NCBI RefSeq assembly: GCF_000208745.1
Contig: NC_030854.1
Coordinates: forward strand, 23,281,920 to 23,345,919
DNA from: Theobroma cacao
Lineage: Eukaryota; Streptophyta; Magnoliopsida; Malvales; Malvaceae
Reading direction: 5' to 3'
DNA length: 64,000 nucleotides
The notes beneath the pieces are model-generated. The model ran no database searches, was not told the DNA's origin, and worked only from the letters and a program-made list of their open reading frames with translations. A program made the translations under genes and the position numbers. Below are positions 26,679 through 38,049 of this stretch, one piece after another (position 1 is the first letter of the stretch; the number at the start of each line of letters is the position of its first letter).

Positions 26679-28645
26679 ATTCTTTATTTAAAAATTAAAA
26701 CTTGTTCATCGTTAAACACTTTTAATCCAAAAATATAAATATAAATATTTATTTTTCATTAAATTGAGATTGTTTTTACTTAATTGACTTGTTACGTTAA
26801 CTCTTACGCACTTACGTTAAGATTTCAAATTTAGTTATTCTAACTTTATAGTTTTTACGCCAATTCTTATAGTTTTATGTCAAGACTTTTCCGTGTTAAC
26901 TTTGAGCTATAATTATTTTTATCCTTATTATTCATTTTTTATAAATTAAAATTTGTATATCGTTAAACACTTTTAACTTGAGAATATAAATTTAAATATT
27001 TATTTTTCATTAAATTGAGATTATTTTTACTTAATTGACTTGTTACGTTAACTCTTACATATTTACGTTAAGATTTAAAATTTAGTTATTCCACTATTAC
27101 AAGTTTTTACGTCAATTCTTATAGTTTACGTTAAGGGCTTTTTCATGTCAACTTTGTATTATAATTATTTTTATCCTTATTATTCGTTATTTAAAAATTA
27201 AAATTTATACATCGTTAAACACTTTTAATCCAAGAATATAAATTTAAATATTTAGTTTTTATTAAATTGAGATTATTTTTACTTAATTGACTTGTTACGT
27301 TAACTCTTACACACTTACGTTAAGATTTAAAATTTAGTTATTCCACCTTTACAAGCTTTTACGTCAATTCTTACCGTTTTACATCAAGGCTTTTCCATGC
27401 TAACTTTGAATTAGAATTTTTTTTATCCTTATTATTCTTTATTTAAAAATTAAAATTTTCACATCGTTAAACATTTTTAATCTGAGAATATAAATTTAAA
27501 TATTTATTTTTCATCAAATTGAAATTGTTTTTACTTAATTGACTTGTTACGTTAACTCTCACACATTTAGGTTAAGATTTAAAATTTTGTTATTGCACCT
27601 TTACAAGTTTTTACGTCAATTCTTACAGTTTTACGTCAAGGCTTTTCCATGCTAACTTTTAATTAGAATTATTTTTATCCTTACTATTCTTTATTTAAAA
27701 ATTAAATTTTGTATATCGTTAAACACTTTTAACTCGAGAATATAAATTTAAATATTTATTTTTCATTAAATTGAGATTGTTTTTATTTAATTAACTTATT
27801 ACGTTAGTTCTTACACACTTACGTTAAGATTAAAAATTTAGTTATTCTACCTTTACAAACTTTTACGTCAGTTCTTACCATTTTACGTCAAGGCTTTTCC
27901 ATGCCAACTTTGAATTAGAATTCTTTTTATCCTTATTATTCTTTATTTAAAAATTAAAATTTATTCATCGTTAAACACTTTTAATCCAAAAATATAAATT
28001 TAAATATTTATTTTTCATTAAATTGAGATTGTTTTTACTTAATTGACTTGTTACATTAACTCTTACACACTTACGTTAAGATTTAAAATTTAGTTATTCT
28101 AACTTTATAAGTTTTTACGTCAATTCTTATAGTTTTATGTCAAGGCTTTTCCGTGTTAACTTTGAGCTATAATTATTTTTATCCTTATTATTCATTTTTT
28201 ATAAATTAAAATTTGTATATCGTTAAACACTTTTAACTTGAGAATATAAATTTAAATATTTATTTTTCATTAAATTGAGATTATTTTTACTTAATTGACT
28301 TGTTATGCTAACTCTCAACATTTACGTTAAGATTTAAAATTTAGTTATTCCACCATTACAAGTTTTTACGTCAATTCTTACAGTTTTACGTTAAGGGCTT
28401 TTCCACGTCAACTTTGAATTATAATTATTTTTATCTTTATTATTTTTTATTTAAAAGTTAAAATTTGTACATCGTTAAACACTTTTAGTTTGAGAACATA
28501 AATTTAAATATTTATTTTTCATCAAATTTAAATTGTTTTTACTTAATTGACTTGTTACGTTAACTTTCACACATTTATGTTAAGATTTAAAATTTAATTA
28601 TTTCTCTTTTATGAGTTTTTACGTCAATTCTTATTACTTTATGTT
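26679..28645. repeat. 252-bp tandem array, right block (8 units)
   Basis: Unit starts fall at 26679, 26930, 27182, 27434, 27686, 27938, 28190 and 28442. The last unit decays near 28645. The units starting at 26679-26930 are nearly identical over long stretches to those starting at 27938-28190, and the 23175 unit matches the 27434 unit in unusual bases (ACATTTAGGTTAAG). This gives a five-unit (about 1260 bp) higher-order period. Confidence 0.93.
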
Positions 28646-30273
28646 AATGATTTTTAATCGTACCGTTTAGGCTTTTTAATGAGAAATTTAAATTACATGT
28701 GTTTTTATTTTTGTTATTATGCATTTTTAATTTTGATTTTTTAATTTGTTATAATGTCAATCCTATAAATGTGAAATTTCAACCATTGAATAAAAGTAAA
28801 GCAAATAAACGGTTTCCATTAAAACCCTAAAAAAAAGTCCATCAAAGGAAGGAGTTTCCCCCACTGAAGGAATTTTCTATTAGAGGTTGGAGGTGGAGGA
28901 CTCTCATATTCACCTTCAATAACTAGACAATTTTGTTGTATTAGCTTTACAATAACAAGCCCATCCTTTGTCAAATAGTTTGCGGATCAAGATACTATAC
29001 CAAAGCCAACTTCTGTTTTATCTCTGTATAGTCCATTAAAGAGATGACTCTCCCCCACTAAGGGAGTTTTCTGCCTGACGTTGGAGATTGTCTTCACAAG
29101 CATTATAAAGCACACTAGAAAACTGTCACGTCTTACAGGTATGAGCTTTGCCCCTTATGGCATATAAATTTTCATTTATCCTTTTTATTTTCCCTTGATT
29201 CTTAATGTGAGTCTGTTTTCAAAATTTTATGCAACCAGTAAAAATAGAAATTTTATTTATTTCTGCATGGCAAGAATGTGCGTCAAGTATCAAGGTTAAA
29301 ATTGTTAAGTATGATATTTTAGTTTAGCAGACTCGTTGCTTCAGCAAATTTCTGTCTACTCAGGGTTGTTCAAAATGTTATAACTTATGTATTAAAAGAG
29401 CTCTGGTTGATACTCATTCTCTGGATTAGATTAGTCTACAATCAAACGTTTACTCGGTAGCTCAGATCTTTAAGAAGTCTGCTCATCTCTTTGTATATAT
29501 TCTGGGAGGTTGATATACTATATAACTCAATCCCATGTTTCTCCGAACAATTGGAAAAAGGTAGTATCATCATCTCAACACTCGATCATAACTTTGTGGT
29601 TTAATTCTAATAACACGATGTAAGTATTTCAATTTTGTGGCAGTGTTGTTTTTTTAAAGATTTTAATGCCATGACAAGTCATGATTCAATGACTGTGTTG
29701 AGACAAGATAATTTCCAAGGGAATTGAAAATGACTCAAAAAAATTTAGATATACAAATTGTGCCAAGCGATCAATCTTTGTTTCCCGAAAGTACTGAGAA
29801 GTTCCTACATTCATTTCAATGAAAAACAAAGAAAAACCTTCATGTGCCAAAGCGTAGATATTTAGTAAATGTTGCCATTACCTGGCCACAAGCCAGTCTT
29901 CAGGCACCTCAAACAATACTTTTGAAGTATTCAGAACCTTTCCCATGCTCCTAACTAGTTCCGTTGTGGTCTCTTTAGCCCCGTTGGTTTATTGGCTTCG
30001 ATGGCCCTTTACCGTTGTCTTCTATCTTGTTGTTTTCAGCCTCAGACACGTCCAGGAAAATTTTGTTGGCCAAGCAAATGAGACTTTGAATTTATTCCTG
30101 GCATCTGTGAATTACAAACTCAATGACAAATATGCATCAGCCTTCTAGAGGACCTAAATTGTTAAAAAAGTGAACAGAAAATAGCATTGAAGATGAAAAT
30201 AAGGTCTGCACATTTGCATTCAATTTCAATGTATTTATATATTGTAGTAGTGTAGGACTTGATAGATTGTTAC
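28646..30273. other. Unassigned sequence left of LTR copy C
   Basis: No recognised gene. Two related phrases occur at 28838-28880 and 29046-29085 (AAGG(G)AGTTTTCT-like blocks after CTCCCCCACT or TCCCCCACTG). This stretch and 36144-36516 are the upstream side of the MULE transposase once copy C is removed, so the MULE left end may lie here, but I could not find an inverted copy of the right terminus. Confidence 0.4.
29945..30148 (+). CDS. Unrecognised 67-codon frame with hydrophobic N-terminal half
   Basis: The frame could extend upstream in phase (through ...NNTFEVFRTFP). It has a hydrophobic first half (LLTSSVVVSLAPLVYW, FTVVFYLVVF) and a polar C-terminal half. I do not recognise it. It lies between the satellite array and LTR copy C and may be chance or a fragment of a captured gene. 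Confidence 0.12.
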   Translation: MLLTSSVVVSLAPLVYWLRWPFTVVFYLVVFSLRHVQENFVGQANETLNLFLASVNYKLNDKYASAF

Positions 30274-33200
30274 TGTCACGACCCAGTACTCTCTTCGAGG
30301 CCGTGACAACCGTCGCGATATCTCGATAGACATTCATTACCCAAAATATCAACCGAAACCTCGCAAGGCTCCTACATCAATTTTACATCTCCCTTGTGAG
30401 CAACAGTTACTAAATATCATGTTTTGAAAGAATATAGACTATTTTCAAATCAAAACGATCAAAAAGTAATTTCTACTGTATAGGGGTATTTTGGTTATTT
30501 TACCCAAAAATTTTGAAACCTGTTAAAAATATAATATATAAATGAAAAATATACATTTCATATCTAAAAATAAGTTTAGTTATCTATATCATCCATTTGA
30601 AGTGAAATTATGGCTAATCAAACTAAATAAAAACATTAAATAAAAATATTCCGTTTTCTTATAAAACAATATTTATAGAATCTTGTATAAACAATTTTTA
30701 TAGCGTAAGAGCAAAATAAATTCATATATATAATAGCACACTAAACCAGGTATACAAAAATATTCTACAATAACATGTGGGCCTCTAATATAACCGAAAA
30801 CATACAAGACTGTAGACCTTCGATTTCTAAGGATGCAAATCCAAAAGCAACCCTCGACAAAATCGACTGTCTATAAATTATCCTAAGCCTAAAATGGGTA
30901 AAAAAAAGGGGTGAGTTTTTATAAACCCAGTGAGTAAGTAAATTTCATCTATAACATCTAAAGCAAAGTAAATGGAGACAATTTAAAACATCTCAGTATA
31001 ATATGATTCATAATATCAAATCTCATTTCAACCCATATAAATCAATTACATTTCATCAAAAATAATCAACAAGGCTTATGACACTCTTAAAAACTTGGCT
31101 CATGCCTAAAACTTGTACTCGGTGACACCTTGTTCTGGGGCATCCAACCGAATCCGCCAAGGCTGTTAAAATAACATATGCACATAAAACAAGTTTTTAC
31201 GTTTAAAACACAGTCGTTCCTTGGCGTTGGCTGAGTTTCACCTTCACGTGGTGGTTCGGCGTGAAGTGAACTCTAACGTTACCTTAGGAGATACCCTCTG
31301 CGCCTCTCGTACTAAGGTAAATATAACGGGGTTTATCGTACCCCTCTAATAGGCTGGTTCACGAAAACCCGCCCACTTCAGTAAGCTAATCAAATAACCC
31401 ACCAATTCAACAAAATTTTCGACAGCATGACATGGCTAATATAATATTACCAACCTGTCAAGGCAAAGCAAAAAAGTTCATATGTCAAACCCTGTTCTAT
31501 AAAATAATTACGACGTCATTTACATGCTCAATAGAATGTTTGCATATTTAGGAAGTTCAAGGAATCGTTAAAAGACGATATTGCCCCCAACGGTACCATT
31601 AAGTCGATTAAGCCTCGAACTAGTTCAAATAGGAATTTTAAGGTGAAATTAAGAGTTTCACGGTCTAGGGATGACTCAAAATGGTAATTCAAAATTCGAG
31701 GATCAATTTGGAGTCAAACCGAAATTTTCACTATATAGGGGCAAAATGGTCATTTGCCACTTGGAGACAAAATGAAAATTTTAGAAAAGCTTTTTTTGGC
31801 CCCATTTGACTTATTGGAGTATGATTTGAGGTTTAGAAGTGAAAAATTTTAATTTCGGTATAATTTGGAGTATAAAGGGGAAATCGTAATTTTGCCATCC
31901 CAGGGGCAAAATTGTAATTTTCCACCACCAGGACATTTGTCCAGCACATGATCTTCCCTTATCCTCATTTTGACTTTTGAATAATCATGTGGTGGAGATA
32001 AAAGGTTTAAAATTTTTAAAATTTTAAAAATGGACCAATGGAAACATGCCATGTGTCAAGCTTAGGATATTTTATTATTTAACTTAAAAGTCAGCATAAA
32101 TCAGCCCATTATCTCTCCAAATATTCGGCCAAGTAAGGAAGAAAGGGAAAGAAAGGAAGAACAAACCCTAGGTGAAGAATTTCAAGAGAAAAAGTGTGGA
32201 AAATCAAGGAAAACAAGTGAAAAAGGTAAGATTTTTCAACTTAAGCTTGAAATCTATTTTCCTTAAGCATTTCTCCTTATTTTCCATGCTTAAATTACAT
32301 GTTGTCATGATGAATTCATGGCTGGTCAAAATGGGTATGGAGAGAGAAAGATGTTAAATTGAATTGATTTTAAGATATGTTAGTGTTTTTAGTTAGTTTA
32401 GCATATTTAGAAACAAAACAACAAGAAAAGAATCCATTTTTCCAATGTACCTTCAATGGCCAAACCCTATGTGAAGTGTAGAAGTAATGAATTGATTTTG
32501 AGATCAAGTGATTTGGTTGAAAAATTGATGAAATGATGATTTATGGTGAGAAAATGGAATGGGATAATTTTTAGTGATAGTGCACCACAATGGCCGAAAT
32601 TTTCAAGAAGAATTGTGAGGGTTGTTAGGTTGAATTTTAGATTATTGGTATTGTATTTAGTGAATTGAAATATTAGAAATGAAATGTAGCAATTTGGAGC
32701 CAAATCGGACACAATTGTCATTAATCGGATAATAGGCCGAATTAGGTCAGTACCGCATTTAAGCGGTAGTCAGATAAGTTGCATATCATATCATGGATAT
32801 ACATTGAGCCTGAATTGATTTTATAATGGTCAAGCATTGATGTGGTGAATTATGTATTGTACATTGTGGATAGGTGATGAGCAAATTACACTGGTAAAAG
32901 TACAGAGATTGTGCTTAGAGACTGGGATTAGGAGTACATCGACTCATAGAACTGTGAGTAAACTTATTATCGTCTCAATTATCTAGAGTAATTTTATACA
33001 ATTGTGTGATTTTATAGAAAATGGGTTTAAATGGTAAATTGCTATGTTATAGGAGAAATTGTGATTTTATAAAATAATTTTATAAATTTTCTAGAAAATT
33101 GAATACTGGTTTTGAAAATAAAGTAATTGGAGATTGTCTGCTTGTGTTATAAATTGTGTTTTAAATTATATGGCTTATAGCAATATGTGAGCATGAATGG

Positions 33201-36138
33201 CAAAGTCGGTATTTGTATCAAAATTATATATACTATGTATTCAGCCTTGAGGGGCTAAATTGCAATAAATTACCATGTCATGCAGATAAAGATTTTATAA
33301 ATCAGGTGGTAGATAAAATAATCCATAGTCACTGTAGTGGTGGGGGTTTTCGTGGACTGTCTATGAGAGGGGTACGGTAACCCAATTATATATTTACCTC
33401 CGGGGGGAGATGTTGGATGAAGTATCTCTTGAGGTAAAGATTTGAGTGCACTTCACGTGGACCACCGTGTGAGAGTGAGACTCAGCTAACGCCAAGGCAT
33501 GGCTAAAATTTCAGATGTAAAGACACTTAACCGCCTTTGTGGTCTCGGTCAGATGCCTAGGCCAAGGCATCCCCGGGAATGATTTTGGCACGAGCCAAGT
33601 TTTGTGAGATATATAAGCCATGTTGATTAATTGAGGAAACTGAATATTCATGTTATGAAACATATATTGGAAAATAATATTTTAATTTGTCTCCATTTAC
33701 TCGCCTTTAGATAGTTTAGATGGTATCTGTTTACTCATTGAGATTTTATAATCTCACCACCCTCCTTTCCTCACATTTCAGGCTCGGGGAATTCCATAGT
33801 TAGCTAACTTTGACGAGGACCTTCATTTGGACTTGAATCGACAAAAGCTGTAGGTTTTCAGCTTCCGATGCATTTTGGTTAGATATGGGCCCACGTGTCA
33901 TTGTAAAAGTAATTTTATACTTTAGTTATCTGATTTAAAGTATGTATGAACATATTTAGCTTTTACACCATGTTTTTGGCAAGTTTCGGTATTTTCGAAA
34001 AAAAATTGACAAAAATGCCCTTGTGAGCCAAAAAATAATATTATATTGTTTTGATTTGGAAACGACTTATGATTTCTTGAAATGCGAGATTTAATAACTG
34101 TCGCTTACCGGGAAGATACGAAAGCTGATGCTAAGCCTTGCGGGATTTCGATCGGCATTCGGGGTAATGAGTGCCTATCGGGACATCGCGGTGGTTGTCA
34201 CTGGCCCGATGGGAGTTCCGGGTCATGACATCATATAGTCCACATAAACACAAATCCAGCCATGCTTGCCATCACATTGTCATAAGCCATCAATTCAAAC
34301 TATATGTCAAAACATATATATAACACAAGTATATAGTCTCCACTTACTCAATTTCCAAAACCAGTATTTAATTTCAAAACAAGTTATAAATCTTATTTCG
34401 TTTTATCAACACTTCAATTGTAAAACATAATAGTTTGCAATTTAAATTCATTTTTCTTTAAAACATAAAAACAAGTATAAACTACTTTAAATAGTTAAGA
34501 TGAAAGTCTAATTACTCACAATAAGAAGAGTATGGAGTACTCCTATTCTTGATCCTTGGGTACGATATCCTTACCCTTACCAGAGGGCTCACCACCTATA
34601 CATAATACGTGGCACGTAATTCAATAATTGGTGTCAAATTGTTATAAAACTATTTCAGACTCTATATGAATGCATGAAGTTGAATGAGAAATGTTCGGGT
34701 AGTCACTTAAAGACGGTGTTCTACGTAGGTTCAATTGTGATCGAAATGAATTTGTATTTGACCTAATTCGAACTATACACCATTGATTTAACCAAAACAT
34801 CCGATTCAACTCTAAATATATTCATTATACTTCCAATAATCTAATACACCAAAGCATTACAATGAACTTGATTTTTTTTACTAACTTCACCATTTTCCAA
34901 AATTCATTCTGATTTCGAACTAACATACTAATGAATGTCTACACAGTCTCGTATATCCATATATATATCATTAGGAATCAAATCCAAGTCCATTTACCAT
35001 GATTTTCTCATTTTCCATCAAGCCATTTTCTAAAGGAACTATACTTTTCAATAACCGGTTTCGATATCCAACATCATAATTCATCAATTCCTAGCTACAT
35101 AACATGAATTACAACCAAATCCATCATTAACATGCCCTAACGAAAATTTAGCCAAATGAGGGTGGTTGAAGAACATGTGATTTTCTTGCTTGTTTTTCCT
35201 TCCAAACATCACAAAATGACTAAAAACACTAGGATATTATGAAATCTATCAAAATTCATCACCAAAACTTCTCTCTCTAGATTTGGCCAGCAAAGGTTTC
35301 CTCTTGAAAACTTGAATTTCAGCCATGGAGAATGAAAAAGAATGCATGGGAAAGGTAAATCACAAGCTAAAATTAAAAAATCTTACCTTTACTTGCGTGA
35401 TTCCTTGAAATCTAACAATTTCTCTTGAATTTTTCCTTCCTAGGGTTTGTTCTTCTCTTTTTCTCTTTGTTCCCTTGCTTGGCCGGCCATAAGAGTGAAA
35501 TGGGAGAAGCTTAAGTCGGTTTATAAAGGAAAATCATAAAAATATTAAAGCTTGACACATGTCACCACTTGATTGGTCCATGATTAAAAACTTAACCATT
35601 AAGCAATTTCTCACCACCACATGTAATCCCATAATTATCCAAAGTATAAAGTGATAATAGGTGAAATTCATGGGCTTGACAAGTGTCATGGTGGTGTAAA
35701 ATTTCAATTACGTCCTCATGGACACGTGAAATGACCGTTTTGCCCTTATACTCGAAAAATGTCGAAATTGAAAATTTTCACTCCACAATTTCAAATTATG
35801 CTCCAAATAGTCAAACTTGGTCAAAAATCTTGTCCAACATTCCAATTTTGCCCTTGGATGGCAAAATGACCATTTTGCCCCTACATTATGAAAATTCCCG
35901 AATTAACTCCAAATCAATCCTCGAATTTCGAATCATCATATTAAGACATTTTAAGGTTCAAAATCTCTCAAATGCATCTTAAAATCTCTATTTGGACTAA
36001 TTCGAGGCTTTAATCAACCTAATTGTACCACTAAGTACAATATTGACTTTTAACGATTTTTCGATACATTCACTTATGCAAACATTCTATCAAGCACATG
36101 AATGACATGACAAGTATATAATAGAGTAGGGCTTGATA
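30274..36138 (-). mobile_element. Solo LTR, family 1, copy C, carrying copy D (GTTAC)
   Basis: On the plus strand it begins TGTCACGACCC. It ends GGGCTTGATA, a one-base change from the family terminus GGGCTTGACA. It is flanked by GTTAC at 30269-30273 and 36139-36143. A second family member in the opposite orientation lies inside it at 31483-34230. Without that and its duplication the LTR is about 3112 bp. No retrotransposon interior is present. Confidence 0.92.
31483..34230 (+). mobile_element. Solo LTR, family 1, copy D, nested in copy C (TCATA)
   Basis: Begins TGTCAAACCC and ends GGGTCATGACA, flanked by TCATA at 31478-31482 and 34231-34235. It is 2748 bp. It is the closest relative of parts of copies E and F (for example the TACCTCCGGGGGGAGATG block near 33400) and is younger than its host copy C. 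Confidence 0.95.
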
Positions 36139-36143
36139 GTTAC

Positions 36144-36516
36144 AGAAATAAAATCGTACTAGAAAATATGTTGATCTTTTGAGATATTGAAGAGATTGTT
36201 AGAGAAATAAAATCTTATTAGAAAATATCTTATTAACTATTTTAATTTTCAAACACTTCTCAAGTCGTCTGTGTCTAACCGCTATTGGTATTTAACCTTC
36301 CTTGTGACTTGCTCTAAAATCTAAAGGGAAAGGCAATGACCCTCAAAATTGCACTCGAATGAGACTTGTAAGTTTGCTTTGCTAGTGATGGAATGGACAA
36401 CCATGTTTTCTAGAATTTCTCCAATATTATTATAGTGTAGTAAGTTTTTTATTTAATATTTCATGAGTATTTAAGGTTGTAATTATATATTATTTATGTT
36501 TAATATGTGTAGGTTA
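36144..36516. other. Upstream region of the MULE transposase
   Basis: AT-rich and non-coding. It contains an imperfect direct repeat (AGAAATAAAATC...AGAAAATATNTT near 36144 and 36199). The sequence just before the start codon (ATATGTGTAG) could be a 3' splice site, so an upstream non-coding exon is possible. Confidence 0.35.
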
Positions 36517-38049
36517 ATGGAGAATAAAGAAAATAATTTGTCAGATGTAAAATATTTGCGTGAACTTTCAAAAGATGATATACTGGGTTTGGAGTTTGAT
36601 GATTTAGAAGATGTTTATGAATTTTATAAAGCATATGCTTGTGCAATGGGCTTTGGTGTTCGTAAAGGCAGCTATAGGCGAAACAAAGACGGAATTGAAG
36701 TTATGAAATATTTTGCTTGTTTGAAGGAAGGACATAGGGCTGAAAAATGGGAAAAGCTAGAGAATCGGGTGCGAGAGCCTAAAAGGCCATCTAGAACAGA
36801 TTACAAGGCTAACATTCGGGTCATTCTGAACAAAGATACAGGAAAATGATATGTTTCACATTGTGAACTTGAACATAATCATCAAATGGTAAATCCTGCT
36901 CAAATATGTTTCATTCGTTTGAATAGGCAAATTAAAGTAGCCGATGTTTGTGAAGCAAAAGCTATGAAAGTTGCAGGTATGAAAACATGTCAAGTGATGA
37001 ATGTTTTTGCAGCTCAAGCAGGAGGCATTCAAAATGTTGGTTTTACTAGTAAAGATTTTTATAATCGTATGGCAATCGAAAGATATGCTGAAGTCAATGA
37101 TGGTGATGTTCAAGCGACGTTGTTATATTTTGGAGTTGAAAAAGAAATAGATAATGGCTTCTACATGAAGCATACGACTTATGATGATAACAAACTGAAA
37201 AATTTATTTTAGGCTGATTCTATATCAAGATTAGATTATGCTTGTTTCGGTGATGTTTTGGCATTTGACACAACTTATAAGAAAAACACATTTAATTTGC
37301 CTCTTTTGGTTTTCATTGGTGTGAACCATTATCATATGACCACCATTTTTGCATTAGCATTGCTCACAAATGAAGATGCTAAAAGCTACATTTGGGTTTT
37401 GACCACATTTTTAGAATGTATGATGAACAAAAAGCCATTATCTGTGGTTACTGATGGGGACCGAGCTATGAGAAAGGCATTGAAAATGGTGTTCCCTGGA
37501 GTATGACACAGGCTATGCTCTTGGCATCTTGCTCGTAATGCCCAAGCAAACATACCACTTACCTGGATTCGTTCAGAATTTTAAAGCTTGCATGAAATCT
37601 TGGTGGACGATTGATAAGTTTGAAAGAGAATGGAAAGAGATGGTAAAAAAGTTTACATTACAAGGACATCAATGGATAGATGAGATGTATAAAAAAAAGC
37701 ATATGTGGGTGCAATCACACTTGAGTGGTGATTTCTTCGGAACAATTACGAGTACGTCACGTTGCGAAGGTTTGAATTCTTTTATAGCTTCTCTTGCAAA
37801 AGAGAAGAATACGTTATTGGAGTTTGTTAGAGCAATTGAAGATGGAATTAAAAATATTCGAAATAATGAGATTGGTGAAGATTACATATCTATCCATACA
37901 AAGCCAGTTTCAAGCCAAATTTTCAAAGATATTGAAAAGCATGCTGTAAGTGTTTATACAGGAAGAACATTCAAAAAGTTTATAGATGAGATGCGTCTAC
38001 AATAATTATTTTACCATGAATGTCACTTCAATGATGAGCCATCTATACG
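36517..38049 (+). pseudogene. MULE transposase (FAR1/MURA type), first part, interrupted
   Basis: Broken transposase of the Mutator superfamily, a DDE enzyme related to FAR1/FHY3 proteins. The order is: FAR1-type DNA-binding region (36580-36890: EFDDLEDVYEFYKAYA ... HCELEHNH); a middle region (36890-37210); and the MULE transposase domain. In the catalytic domain the Asp residues are in FDTTYK (37267) and TDGDRAM (37453), the C-x2-H is in CSWHLARN, and the Glu is in SRCEGLNSF (37766). In-frame stops at about 36847 (expected Trp), 37210 (expected Trp in LFWAD), 37504 (expected Arg in VRHRLC) and 38003 (expected Gln) are all single transitions. One frameshift lies at about 37545-37570. The second zinc-binding Cys of the FAR1 finger appears as Tyr. 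The frame then runs into the LTR retrotransposon at 38050 and resumes at 50679. Confidence 0.88.

Noticed and set aside
22160..28645. Possible CRISPR-like array
   Set aside because: Units are contiguous 252-bp tandem repeats with no repeat/spacer alternation, in a eukaryotic context.
28650..28800. Possible left MULE terminus (ACCGTTTA ... ATGAGA ... TTAAATT and ACCATTGA phrases shared with the right terminal region)
   Set aside because: The match is in short AT-rich words with large offsets, and no GGGCAAATT end or TAATTCAAT duplication is present.
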